Positions 8,690 through 16,826 of a DNA stretch of 64,000 nt are shown here, piece after piece (within the stretch, counting starts at the first letter, position 1; each line of letters starts with the position of its first letter). Both the position numbers and the translations under genes were made by a program. Source of the DNA: Streptomyces sp. (lineage in GTDB: Bacteria > Actinomycetota > Actinomycetes > Streptomycetales > Streptomycetaceae); NCBI RefSeq assembly GCF_019510245.1, contig NZ_JAEKKT010000140.1:114366-178365 (forward strand), written 5' to 3'. Under the pieces are notes generated by a model. That model did no database searches. It saw only the letters and a program-made list of their open reading frames with translations, and had not been told where the DNA came from.

Positions 8690-10163
8690 CGACATCTTCG
8701 GCGACCCTGTCCCTCAGGAACTCCGGCCCAGCAGAAAGCGCCAGCTGAGCGACAAGGAACAGCGCACCCAGCCACAGCGGATCGCGGACTGCCTCGACGA
8801 ACCCCTCATCTACGAGATGGCCGAGCACCTGCCCGCGCCGGCCAGCCGCGGCTGCCCCCGCCAGTACCCAGCCGTCGTCTACCTCCTGCTCGCCGCTCTG
8901 ATGACCGTCACCGGCTCCAAACGCTCCGCCGTCGGCACCCTCGACGACAAACAGTGGCGTGCCGTCCGCGCCTCCATACGACGGAACGCCGGACGCACCG
9001 CAGCCGCCCTGCTACCGCTCACCGCACCGAGTCGCTTCCAGTACCAGTACGCCGAGCTGAAGCTCCTGGCCCCCAGCATCGATCTGCTCCAGGACCTCTT
9101 CGAGCAGCACGCTGTCCAACAGGCTCTGCGCCAGGGCCTGTTCCCGGAGAACGCCACGCGCAACTGGGTGAGGCCCGAGCGGCGCCAGCTCCTCGTCGGC
9201 GACGCCACTGTCCCCAAAGCGCCCTCCAAAGCGGAGCACTCCTTCACCGTCGACACCACTACCGGGGAGATGCGCAGGCATCGGGTGGACCCCGCGGCCC
9301 GCCTCTACTATGAGAACGGCGAGAAGGAGAAGCGTCCCGCACGGGGCACAAAGTGGTTCTTCGCCTCGGCCCGCGACGACGGCTACTGGCGGCGTGTCAT
9401 CCTGGCCGTCCGGCATGTCGCCGGCGGTGACTACGAAGACGAGGCCGCCGTCGCCGTCCGTTCCTTCAGCCATCTGAGCAGCCTGCTGCCCGGTTGCATG
9501 GGCGTCATTTACGACGGAGCGTTCCGCGGCGTCCACCGCGACGCCCTCGCCCGGCGCGGACTGCTGGTCATCAACCGGCAGCACGGCTCGGTCAAGCCGC
9601 GTGCCTACGAACTCCTGCGCTTCGGGCGCTGCCGCCACGACCTGTGGTGCGACCAGGGCCGCATCGCCGAGCGCGTCCTCCTCGACGACGGCACGAGCAC
9701 CCTGATCCCCGTCCCCATCAGTCGCCTCGAACACCGGCAGGGCCGCACGAAGTCACGCTGGTACCACCTGCTGCTCATCCCCTGCCGCCACGGCGCCCAC
9801 GCGTACCGCGTCCAGGTCGCGATCACCACGACCCCCAATGACCGCATCGGCACGGACCCGGCTACCGGCCGCAGGCTGAAGAGCGACGCCGAGCGCGACT
9901 TCCACCGCGCCGAACACCTTCAACAGATCCCGGAGTCCACCCTCACCCACCAGCAGCTCTACCCCTACCGCAGCGACTCCGAGTCCGTACACAACCAGTT
10001 GGACCAGAGCATGTGGAACAACCGCATGATCTCCTACGGCCTCGAACGCCAGAAGGTCTTCCTCCTCGGCTTCGCCCTCGCCCAGAACGCCACCAGCAGA
10101 CGCGTCTCCCTGGAGCGATCAGGGGCACTGCAGGTGGTGGGAACTGGGCGGAAGCCGGCGTAG
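8682..10163 (+). CDS. DDE-transposase-like protein coupled to the integrase-like gene
   Basis: 493 residues from GTG 8682, chosen for GGAGG 6 bases upstream; it overlaps the previous stop by 8 bases. The protein has a helical N-terminal part (RQYPAVVYLLLAALMTVTGS near residue 65) and a region resembling an RNase H fold: LLVGDATVPK (first Asp, near residue 175), GCMGVIYDGAFRGVHRDAL (second Asp, near 275), and SDSESVHNQLDQSMWNNR (candidate Glu, near 435). Spacing and the final hydrophobic helix recall IS4/IS1182-type DDE transposases, but it matches none I can name. No terminal inverted repeats or target duplication were found around the two genes. Could be a transposase or a domesticated derivative. 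Confidence 0.6.
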   Translation: MPDDIFGDPVPQELRPSRKRQLSDKEQRTQPQRIADCLDEPLIYEMAEHLPAPASRGCPRQYPAVVYLLLAALMTVTGSKRSAVGTLDDKQWRAVRASIRRNAGRTAAALLPLTAPSRFQYQYAELKLLAPSIDLLQDLFEQHAVQQALRQGLFPENATRNWVRPERRQLLVGDATVPKAPSKAEHSFTVDTTTGEMRRHRVDPAARLYYENGEKEKRPARGTKWFFASARDDGYWRRVILAVRHVAGGDYEDEAAVAVRSFSHLSSLLPGCMGVIYDGAFRGVHRDALARRGLLVINRQHGSVKPRAYELLRFGRCRHDLWCDQGRIAERVLLDDGTSTLIPVPISRLEHRQGRTKSRWYHLLLIPCRHGAHAYRVQVAITTTPNDRIGTDPATGRRLKSDAERDFHRAEHLQQIPESTLTHQQLYPYRSDSESVHNQLDQSMWNNRMISYGLERQKVFLLGFALAQNATSRRVSLERSGALQVVGTGRKPA

Positions 10164-10593
10164 TACTGCCGAGAAGATCAGTCGGCGGCTCTCTGCCTGC
10201 TTTCTTGCCCCGCCTCCATTGCCGCGGGCGCTGCTGGCCGACTGAAGGCTCGTGCCGTGCCTCGTAGCCACCGGCCGCCACGACGTCACCTGCCGCCTCG
10301 GCGCGTAGAGCCGGCAGCGCATCGGCACTTGGGCACTACGGTGCACGTCCTCGATGGCTCGGGCATCTGCTCTTGGACGAGGTTCCCTACGAGATCGTCA
10401 AGCTGGTGGAGGGGGCCATCGTGTGCCCAGTGGTGGAGAGTAGTCCGACGACAGACTTGTGGCGGGAGCCGCTCCCCGGTGCCGGTTGACCTCCGCAGCG
10501 GGCTTCGGGTCGGCGTCTCTCCGGATCACTCCCGTCATGACCCCGGCCATCGTCCCGAGGAGCGGGCCCCGCCTTTTCAGGGTGTTCCCCGGC
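10164..10593. other. 430-bp gap without a supported gene
   Basis: Plus-strand frames in this stretch are short or compositionally non-coding. One 45-codon piece near 10350-10490 has plausible codon use (encodes DEVPYEIVKLVEG) but no start or recognisable family, so it may be the residue of a decayed gene. No terminal repeat matching the region upstream of 7616 was found here. Confidence 0.3.
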
Positions 10594-11472
10594 TCAGGGC
10601 TGCGCGCGGCTGCGGCCGTGGTCGGCGGCGTACGCGGCGAAGACTTCCGCGGGTGTTCCGCCCGTATGGAGGAAACGCTGGTCGAGGATGGTGGCGAGGT
10701 CCTTCAGCGCACCGGCGAGCAGGTCACCAGCCAGGCGCACCTCCGGCCGCCGCGCTGCCCGGCCGCGCTGGGCAAGGGCGTCGGCGTAGCCGACCGTGGC
10801 CGCGAGCGACGAGTGGTCCTCCCCGTCATGGAAGTAGTACACCTCGGCGTACTGGGTGAAGTCGATACGGACGCGTACGACTTCGGTGGCCAGGCCATCC
10901 AGCAGCAGCGCCCCCGCCGTGCAGTCGATCTGCTGCGTCATCGGGGCGGAGTCGCGCAGCAGCGCCAGTCGGACGGCCAGGACCCGCCGGCGGGTGAGCG
11001 TCGGGTAGATCTCCAGCACCCAGGAGACCGTGGCCGTCAGCAGGGCGAAGCCGACGAGGGCTTCCAACGGTGAGACCAGGCGCAGCCAGCTGTCCGCAGG
11101 TGCGATGTCCCCCAGGCCCAGTGTGGCCACCGTGACGAGCGACAGATAGACGGAGTCCAGCACCGCCGGCTCCTGTGCCGCTTCGGAACCGGGCGAGAAG
11201 GTGAACGCCCCGGGCATGTGGGGCCAGTAGACGATGGCCCAGCCGAGGATGACGGTGCCGGCCCACATGACCACCACCGTGACCATGGCGAGCGGCCCGA
11301 CGAGTCCGACCACTCGCCTGCGCGCCCGGAGACTCCTGGCCAGTCGCCACAGCGTGGTCATCACGAGACGGCTCAGGCCGCCGTGACGGGTGGGGTGCCA
11401 GAGGGTGTGGAACAGGTCCCGCAGGGTGATCATGACGAGCCCGGCACCGACGAGCGAGACCAACCACTTCAT
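10594..11472 (-). CDS. Two-TM potassium-channel-type protein
   Basis: 292 residues from ATG 11472, preferred because GGGAG lies 5 bases upstream; an in-frame ATG 12 bases earlier is weaker. An N-terminal hydrophobic helix (residues 2-17) precedes a basic stretch. A second TM helix (GPLAMVTVVVMWAGTVILGW), a pore loop and a third TM (LRLVSPLEALVGFALLTATV) then form an Ion_trans_2 module. The selectivity filter reads TVATLGLGDIAP where most potassium channels have TVGYGD, so the key GxGD core is kept but the Tyr is Leu. The last 120 residues are a soluble helical domain. Located in the membrane; probable ion conduction. A perfect palindrome sits upstream. Confidence 0.8.
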   Translation of the reverse strand: MKWLVSLVGAGLVMITLRDLFHTLWHPTRHGGLSRLVMTTLWRLARSLRARRRVVGLVGPLAMVTVVVMWAGTVILGWAIVYWPHMPGAFTFSPGSEAAQEPAVLDSVYLSLVTVATLGLGDIAPADSWLRLVSPLEALVGFALLTATVSWVLEIYPTLTRRRVLAVRLALLRDSAPMTQQIDCTAGALLLDGLATEVVRVRIDFTQYAEVYYFHDGEDHSSLAATVGYADALAQRGRAARRPEVRLAGDLLAGALKDLATILDQRFLHTGGTPAEVFAAYAADHGRSRAQP

Positions 11473-11489
11473 CCTGTCTCCCATGGTCC

Positions 11490-11506
11490 GTTCCGTGAAA
11501 CGGAAC
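11490..11506. promoter_or_regulatory. Perfect palindrome between channel gene and PAS-SpoIIE gene
   Basis: GTTCCGT-GAA-ACGGAAC, a 7-bp perfect inverted repeat with a 3-base spacer, lies 18 bases upstream of the channel gene start (minus strand). Position and symmetry suit an operator. The regulator is unknown. Confidence 0.45.
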
Positions 11507-11690
11507 CCTCGCCTTCGGAGCCTATGCCGACGACGCCACCGCGGAGCGCCGAATCGCCGCGCTTGCCGGCTCGCACCTGTCCGAAGCGACGACCGGCAAG
11601 GGCGGGCTCCCGGTCGACAGGCCCAGATCGGAGAGGGCTCGTACATTGGTAAGGGCAGAAGCCACGCTCCGTGACCACGGAGAGCACGTG

Positions 11691-12614
11691 ATGACAGCGG
11701 ACATCGATTTCACGGCGTTCTTCGCCACCACCCCGAGTCCGTACCTGGTGCTCGACAGTGACCTGGTGATCCGCTATGCAAACCGGGCGTATCTGCAGGC
11801 CATCGGGGTGGCCGGGGAAGAGGTGACCGGGAAGTACTTCTTCGACGCGCTGCCGGAGAACCCCAAAGCTCCGCCCGACCACGAGGGACAGAATCTGAAG
11901 GCGTCTTTGCACCAGGTCGTCGACACCGGCACCCCGGACTCTCTGGTGCTGCAACGGTACGACCTCCCTGCCCCCGGACGGCCGCTTGGGTTCCAGGAGC
12001 GGTGGTGGTCTTTTGCCCACACCCCGCTTCCCGGGCCCGACGGCCGGGTGAAGTGGGTCGTTCAACGAGCCGAGGACGTCACCGCCTTCGTGCACTCGCC
12101 CCGGGTGCGTCGGCTCACCAGTGACTTCACCGAGCGCGAGAAAGGTATGGCGGCTGAACTCTACGTCCGCGCCCGTGAGTTGTACCGGCTGAACCAGGAG
12201 CTCCGCCAGGCGAATGCCCGGGAGCGCCAGGTGGCGGTCACCTTGCAGGAAGCCATGCTTGATGTCGCGGACCTGCACCGGCACATCGAGCAGATCGCCG
12301 TGCGATACCTGCCGGCGACGACATCACTCAACGTGTGCGGCGACTGGTACGACGTCGTCGACCTGCCACCCGACCGCTTCGCCGTGGCGGTCGGGGACGT
12401 CGTCGGTCACGGTCTGCACGCCGCGGCCGTCATGGGCATGCTTCGCAGTGCCCTGAGCGCGGCGATCCGGGCCGTCCCCAGCCCGGCCCAGGCCCTGGAA
12501 GTCCTCGGCCTGTACGCCCGCTCCATGGAAGGGGCAACAGCGGCAACTGCTTTCAAGATACTCGTCGACACCCGGAGCAGACTGATCATCTATAGCAGCC
12601 GGATGCCGGCGTAG
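11691..12614 (+). CDS. PAS-domain SpoIIE-type phosphatase, C-terminally truncated
   Basis: 307 residues from ATG 11691 (GGAGAG 6 bases upstream). Residues 5-130 form a PAS domain (DFTAFFATTPSPYLVLDSDL, VIRYANRAYLQAIGV). A linker coiled coil (about 155-190) follows, then the start of a PP2C/SpoIIE phosphatase domain (YLPATTSLNVCGDWYDVVDL, then FAVAVGDVVGHGLHAAAVMG), with the first metal-binding Asp motif GDW/GDV and the GHG turn. The domain stops abruptly after RLIIYSS, just where SAGHPPP and the rest (about 80-100 residues with the last metal ligands) should follow. Gene fragments of unrelated origin begin at once. So the product is probably inactive; I consider it a truncated gene. Family role: dephosphorylating anti-sigma antagonists in partner-switching stress signalling. 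Confidence 0.7.
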   Translation: MTADIDFTAFFATTPSPYLVLDSDLVIRYANRAYLQAIGVAGEEVTGKYFFDALPENPKAPPDHEGQNLKASLHQVVDTGTPDSLVLQRYDLPAPGRPLGFQERWWSFAHTPLPGPDGRVKWVVQRAEDVTAFVHSPRVRRLTSDFTEREKGMAAELYVRARELYRLNQELRQANARERQVAVTLQEAMLDVADLHRHIEQIAVRYLPATTSLNVCGDWYDVVDLPPDRFAVAVGDVVGHGLHAAAVMGMLRSALSAAIRAVPSPAQALEVLGLYARSMEGATAATAFKILVDTRSRLIIYSSRMPA

Positions 12615-12666
12615 CGCTCCCGGTAGGCGTCCCAGTCGAGCTCGGCTGGAGCCGCTGCTTGGGCCA
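12605..12666 (-). pseudogene. Possible short fragment of a glycoside hydrolase family 65 gene
   Basis: The minus strand encodes about 20 residues including AELDWDAYRERYAG, similar to a conserved stretch of GH65 maltose/trehalose phosphorylases. It directly abuts the truncation point of the phosphatase. Too short for certainty. Confidence 0.3.
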
Positions 12667-12675
12667 GTGCCGTCC

Positions 12676-12902
12676 CTGGAGTTGTCGCGGATCGACTGGG
12701 TGGTCGTCGGTGGTGAGAGTGCCCGGCTCACCGGCCGCTGAACTTGGCCCGGGTCCGTGACATTCGCGATCGGTGTGTCGATCTTCGGGTGGCTCTGTTC
12801 TTCAAGCAGGTCGGCGGGCTGACCCCGAAGGCTGCTGGCCGCCTGCTCGATGGCCGGGCCTGGGATGAGTATCCCGCCACGGCGTACGTGGTGGGTGCGT
12901 GA
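12676..12902 (+). pseudogene. Remnant of a DUF5131 (phage Gp37/Gp68-like) gene
   Basis: Two plus frames together read LSRIDWVVVGGESA, then after a stop and a one-base shift VRDIRDRCVDLRVALFFKQV, then GGLTPKAAGRLLDGRAWDEYP and a stop at 12900-12902. IDWVIVGGESG, FFFKQWGG and GRTWDEMP are hallmarks of the C-terminal third of DUF5131 proteins, which are common on actinomycete phages and mobile elements. The 5' two-thirds is missing and the frame is broken, so this is debris. Confidence 0.6.
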
Positions 12903-12934
12903 GGCCCTCGGGAATATCGGAACGCTGATAGCCC

Positions 12935-12962
12935 GCGGGCCCCTTGCTCAGGGGTGGCCCGC
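12935..12962. terminator. Terminator hairpin downstream of the TetR gene
   Basis: GCGGGCC at 12935-12941 pairs with GGCCCGC at 12956-12962, extended by partial CC/GG pairing. It sits 2 bases past the stop of the minus-strand TetR gene. Confidence 0.55.
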
Positions 12963-12964
12963 CT

Positions 12965-13585
12965 TTACGCCGCTCCTTCCTGGCCTGTGAAGTTCACGTC
13001 GTCGGTCGCGGCGACATGTTCGGCGGGTGCGGTGAGGTGCCTGGCGGTGTCCAGGGTTTCCCGAATGTGCTGGGCGAGGGGGTGTCGGTCGGGGTCGTTG
13101 ACCCAGCGGTCGTAGGCGACCTTGAACGTAGCGATCCCGATTTCGGCCGCGAGTGCTGCGGTGGTGGTCTGCAGACCGCGTTCGCGCAGGGCGTGGGCGA
13201 GCGTGGCGGAGAGTGCGGCGAGTTTGGCCAGTTCGCGTTCTTGGAGTTCGGGGTTGGCGGCGATGACTGCCTGGCGTTGCCGTGCCAGGTCTGCGCGTTC
13301 TTCGAAGACGGGAGCGGCTTCGGTCAGGGCGTGGGTGATCACCTCGAGCGGCGGGAGTGGGACGGGGGCGGTAGCCGTGGCGTCCTCGAGGATGTCGGCG
13401 AGGGGGTTGTCGCCCGGGAAGAGGACTTCCCGTTTGTCGGCGAAGTGCCGGTAGAAGGTGCGTTCGGTGAGCCCGGCGCGGGTGGCGATCTCCGCGACGG
13501 TGGTGGCGTCGAAGCCCTGGTGGTTGTAGAGCTCCAGCGCCGCCTTCTCCAGGCGGCCTCGTGCGTCGGGTTTCCATCGGCTCAT
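12965..13585 (-). CDS. TetR-family regulator, divergent from SDR gene
   Basis: 206 residues. N-terminal HTH: ARGRLEKAALELYNHQGFDA, then TTVAEIATRAGLTERTFYRH, then FADKREVLF, the standard TetR recognition helix signature. The remaining helical domain is the ligand/dimer domain, with no named match. It is divergently transcribed from an SDR oxidoreductase with three near-identical 19-bp sites in the 137 bases between, the usual arrangement of an autoregulated repressor controlling the adjacent enzyme(s). Confidence 0.92.
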   Translation of the reverse strand: MSRWKPDARGRLEKAALELYNHQGFDATTVAEIATRAGLTERTFYRHFADKREVLFPGDNPLADILEDATATAPVPLPPLEVITHALTEAAPVFEERADLARQRQAVIAANPELQERELAKLAALSATLAHALRERGLQTTTAALAAEIGIATFKVAYDRWVNDPDRHPLAQHIRETLDTARHLTAPAEHVAATDDVNFTGQEGAA

Positions 13586-13603
13586 GCTCCGATCCTAGCC
13601 CGC

Positions 13604-13675
13604 GATGACAGAATCTGACATCGGGTGATGACAGGATCTGACATCGCCGCTACGGTGATGACACGAACTGACATC
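13604..13675. promoter_or_regulatory. Three tandem operator-like 19-mers between TetR and SDR genes
   Basis: Copies at 13604-13622, 13627-13645 and 13657-13675 share GATGACA-N5-TGACATC; the first two differ at one base (GAATC/GGATC). The outer GATG and CATC are inversely symmetric and TGACA is also directly repeated. Starts are 23 and 30 bases apart. Almost certainly the binding sites of the adjacent TetR protein. Confidence 0.75.
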
Positions 13676-13680
13676 AGGTT

Positions 13681-13698
13681 CCCCGCCCCTGGGCGGGG
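13681..13698 (+). promoter_or_regulatory. Perfect hairpin in the leader of the SDR gene
   Basis: CCCCGCCC-CT-GGGCGGGG, an 8-bp perfect stem with a 2-base loop, 24 bases before the SDR start codon and just downstream of the operators. It could stabilise or attenuate the leader transcript. Confidence 0.35.
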
Positions 13699-13722
13699 TT
13701 GCCGCAGCAGGAAGGGCGCACC

Positions 13723-14646
13723 ATGCGCGTATTCGTCACCGGAGCCTCCGGACACGTCGGCTCCGCCGTCGTTCCCGAACTCCTTCAAGCGGGACACCAG
13801 GTCGTCGGCCTGGCCCGCTCGGACAAGTCCGCCGCCGCGCTGACGGCCGCCGGTGCCCAGGTGCACCGAGGCGACCTCGACGATCCCGACGGCCTCGCCG
13901 CGGCCGCCGCGGCGGTCGACGGCGTCATCCACCTGGCCTTCAAGCACGACGCCATGTTCGCCGGCGACTTCGACAGCGCGGTCACAGCGGATCTGCGCGC
14001 CATCGAGACGCTCGGAAACGCGCTCGCCGGCACCGGCAAGCCTCTGGTGACCACGTCGGGAACCATGCTGCTCGCCTTCGCGGGGCTGGAAGACGCCGCC
14101 ACCGAGGCCGACGTGATCGACGCAGGGCCGCGGATCGACGCCGAGAACGCGGTGGTCGCTCTTGCACAGCGCGGCGTCCGGTCGTCTGTCGTCCGGCTTG
14201 CTCCGACCGTGCACAGCACGCTCGACCACAACGGCTTCATCCCGACCTTGATCTCCCTCGCCCGCGCCAAGGGCGTCGCCGCCTACGTCGGCGACGGGGC
14301 AAACCGCTGGCCCGCCGTGCACACGCTCGACGCGGCCCGCCTGTACCGGCTGGCGCTGGAATCCGCGCCGGCGGGATCCCGGCTGCACGCCGTCGACGAC
14401 CAGGGGATCGCCTTCCGGAAGATCACCGAGGCCATCGGCCGCGGGCTGAACGTGCCCGTGGTCAGCATCCCGTCGACGCAGGCCGACGCCCACTTCGGCT
14501 TCCTCAGCGCCCACGCCACGGCCGACAACCTGTCCTCGAGCACGCTGACCCAGGACCTCCTCGGCTGGAAGCCCGTCCAGCCCGGCCTCCTCGCAGACCT
14601 CCGTCAGGGCCACTACTTCGACGTCCCGGCGAGCACCACACGCTGA
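13723..14646 (+). CDS. SDR-family NAD(P)-dependent oxidoreductase (extended, epimerase-like)
   Basis: 307 residues from ATG 13723 (GGAAGG about 8 bases upstream). Starts directly with the Rossmann motif VFVTGASGHVGSAVVPELL (GxxGxxG), then VVGLARSDKSAAAL and GDLDDPDGLAAAA as expected of extended SDRs. VVRLAPTVHS near residue 165 matches the NmrA/epimerase-like group. The Tyr-x3-Lys catalytic pair is not obvious, as in several epimerase-like SDRs. Commonly annotated as an NAD-dependent epimerase/dehydratase regulated by a neighbouring TetR. Followed by an esterase gene, likely co-regulated. Confidence 0.85.
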   Translation: MRVFVTGASGHVGSAVVPELLQAGHQVVGLARSDKSAAALTAAGAQVHRGDLDDPDGLAAAAAAVDGVIHLAFKHDAMFAGDFDSAVTADLRAIETLGNALAGTGKPLVTTSGTMLLAFAGLEDAATEADVIDAGPRIDAENAVVALAQRGVRSSVVRLAPTVHSTLDHNGFIPTLISLARAKGVAAYVGDGANRWPAVHTLDAARLYRLALESAPAGSRLHAVDDQGIAFRKITEAIGRGLNVPVVSIPSTQADAHFGFLSAHATADNLSSSTLTQDLLGWKPVQPGLLADLRQGHYFDVPASTTR

Positions 14647-14820
14647 GCCCGCCCCACCTCCATCCCGCCCTGTCCCCGCGCCGCATCCGGGCCCTGCTCG
14701 GTTGATCACTCAGCCAGCCGGGCTTGCTCGAAGACCTGGGGTGCGGCGAGGACCTCACCGCACCGACGGCCTGATCACCCTCCCGTGTCCCGGACCGCCA
14801 ACCATTCTTAGGGAAGAACC

Positions 14821-15813
14821 ATGCCCCGCTCCCGTCCCGCGATCGACAGCGAACTGGCCGCAGCACTCCAGGCCATGCCGATCGGACCGAACGGCGTCTT
14901 CGACCTGACCGACATCCCCGCCACACGCCAGGCCGTCCGCGCGCTCGCTGAATCCATCGCCAGCACCATCCCCGACGAACCCACCGTCACCACCGACGAG
15001 ATCCACGTGCCGCGCGCCGACGCCCCCGACGTTCCGGTCCTCCTGCTGCGTCCGCAGAACGCGCCCGGACCGCTGCCGGTCATCATGTGGTTCCACGGCG
15101 GTGGGCAGGTGCTCGGCTTCGCCGCCCAGGACGCCCCCTGGCTCAAGCAGCTGAGCGCGGCACTGGGCTGCACCGTCGCCGCCGTCGACTACCGCCTGGC
15201 CCCGGAAACCCCCGCGCCCGGCGCCGCCGAGGACGGATACACCGCCTACCGGTGGATCAGCGACAACGCCACCGATCTCGGCCTCGACCCCACCCGGATC
15301 GGCCTGGCCGGCCAGAGCGGAGGCGGAGGCATCGCCGCCGCCACCGCCCTTGTGATCCGCGACCGCGGCGCAGTGACCCCCCTGTTCCAGATGCTGATGT
15401 ACCCGATGCTCGACGACCGCAACACGACTGACTCGAGCCGAGAGATCACCGACATCGGCATCTGGGACCGCGCGACCAACCTCCTGGCCTGGCAGGCGAT
15501 CCTCGGCGACCGCGTCGACACCCAGGACGTCACGTCCTATGCCGCCGCCTCCCGGGCGACCGACGTCGCCGGCCTGCCCCCGACCTTCATCGGCGTCGGT
15601 GAACTCGACGTCTTCCGCGACGAGAACCTCGACTACGCCGCGCGCTTGCGCGCCTGCGGCGTCCCCGTCGAGCTGCACCTCTACCCCGGCGCCTACCACG
15701 CCTTCGACCTGTTCGCCCCGCAGTCCCATCTCGCGGAGAGCTTCCGCCATACCTGGAACAGCTACCTCGCCCGGCACCTCACGAAGGCCCCGGCAACGCT
15801 GACTGCTTCGTAA
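14821..15813 (+). CDS. Alpha/beta hydrolase of the hormone-sensitive-lipase/esterase family
   Basis: 330 residues from ATG 14821 (GGGAAG 6 bases upstream). Contains HGGG (oxyanion hole, MWFHGGGQVLGF near residue 90), the nucleophile elbow GLAGQSGGGGIAAA (Ser near 165), Asp in GVGELDVFRDENLDYAA (near 260) and His in YPGAYHAFDLF (near 290), so the full catalytic triad is visible. Soluble, no signal peptide. It follows the SDR gene by 174 bases on the same strand and may belong to the same TetR regulon. Substrate probably a small acyl ester. Confidence 0.9.
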   Translation: MPRSRPAIDSELAAALQAMPIGPNGVFDLTDIPATRQAVRALAESIASTIPDEPTVTTDEIHVPRADAPDVPVLLLRPQNAPGPLPVIMWFHGGGQVLGFAAQDAPWLKQLSAALGCTVAAVDYRLAPETPAPGAAEDGYTAYRWISDNATDLGLDPTRIGLAGQSGGGGIAAATALVIRDRGAVTPLFQMLMYPMLDDRNTTDSSREITDIGIWDRATNLLAWQAILGDRVDTQDVTSYAAASRATDVAGLPPTFIGVGELDVFRDENLDYAARLRACGVPVELHLYPGAYHAFDLFAPQSHLAESFRHTWNSYLARHLTKAPATLTAS

Positions 15814-15840
15814 CACCTCTGACGGCGGGCCCTGTCCTGA

Positions 15841-16055
15841 ATGCGAGAGCTGGCACAGGCAGCGCCCGACCTCAACGCCGAGAAACCCTTCGTCACCATC
15901 ACCAGCCCGACAGCGAGCCGCTTCAGGTGGCAGCCGACGTCCGTCCCGGCTGGAGCGCGGTCATCCGCGGCCACGAACTGGGCAAGCGATCGGCCACCTT
16001 CACCCGCCGTGAGGGCGGCAAGATCGTCGAACAGCTTCGGTTCGTCGCGGTGTAA
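15841..16055 (+). pseudogene. Small frameshifted gene of unknown function
   Basis: The frame from ATG 15841 encodes RELAQAAPDLNAEKPFVTIT, then the next frame continues coherently as LQVAADVRPGWSAVIRGHEL, GKRSATFTRREGGKIVEQLR to a stop at 16053-16055. GC3 and amino acid use look coding on both sides of a switch near 15905. About 70 residues if joined; family not recognised. Confidence 0.35.
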
Positions 16056-16249
16056 CACGCACACGGAGCGGTTCGCTTGCGGGCGCTCACCGAGGGCCCA
16101 GTCTGGTGATCAGCCCCCTCGCAACCGCCATCTCCCTCACGCAGATGCGGCCCGGTCGGCTGACTCGCAGCGGACACGCCACCGCCTCCACCGGCAGGCA
16201 CTCAGACTGCACTTGCCCACGAGCCGAGAAAGGCTTCCAATGCTGATGT

Positions 16250-16410
16250 CAAGCCGCTGCCGTGACAGGTGGTGTGGCTTGGTAGCACGCCCCCGTCGCG
16301 GATCATGGCCCACAGGACGTTGACGCGGCGGCGCGCGAGCGCCAGCAGCGCCTGCTTGTGTCCCTTCCCTTCGTCCCTCTTGCGCTGGTAGTTGTCCGCG
16401 TACAAGTGAA
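16250..16410 (-). pseudogene. IS110-family transposase C-terminal fragment
   Basis: The minus strand encodes YQRKRDEGKGHKQALLALAR and RRVNVLWAMIRDGGVLP, a near-consensus C-terminal stretch of IS110/IS116 transposases. It lacks the DEDD and Tnp20 domains; only debris remains. Confidence 0.6.
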
Positions 16411-16826
16411 CGTGCACCACCTCGTACGGATGAGAGTGCACCGTTCTTGATGCGGTGAGGGGCAAGGGCCACGAGTCTGCTGCTGTCGGTTCGGGGTGGC
16501 AGAGGGGCGGCTGACGGTGGTTTTGGATCCGCATCGCTGGCTGGAGCTTCGGCGGTCTTGCCGGACCCGCCCCATCTGGCAGTACTGGACACGTCCCGGC
16601 GTTGTCAGGGCTGCTCCCACCCTTCCCGGCATCACCCGGATCAGGCTGCCCTCAGCTTCAACGCCACTGCTGCGACAGCGGGTTGGTGCAGGTCTTCCAC
16701 CTCCACTCGAACCAACAGCGCCTCACGGCGCAAACCGAATGTGAGACAGGGCCGTTCGTTTGACAGACCCGCGCCAGCACGTTGTGCGAATGGTCCCGGC
16801 ACGTCGGGACCTGGAGTGCGTGATCG
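16411..16826. other. 416-bp gap with probable transposon debris
   Basis: No intact gene. A plus-strand stretch around 16560-16720 (encodes HHPDQAALSFNAT) is vaguely reminiscent of IS4-type transposase C-termini but is too weak and frame-broken to call. The sequence from 16744 leads into the 3' end of the next minus-strand gene. Confidence 0.25.

Noticed and set aside
12948..13577. Alternative ORF opposite frames over the TetR gene
   Set aside because: The 206-aa TetR frame has a canonical HTH; the others are His/Arg-rich shadows.
16496..16744. IS4-type transposase C-terminus
   Set aside because: Only a vague 13-residue resemblance with broken frames; left as unannotated debris.
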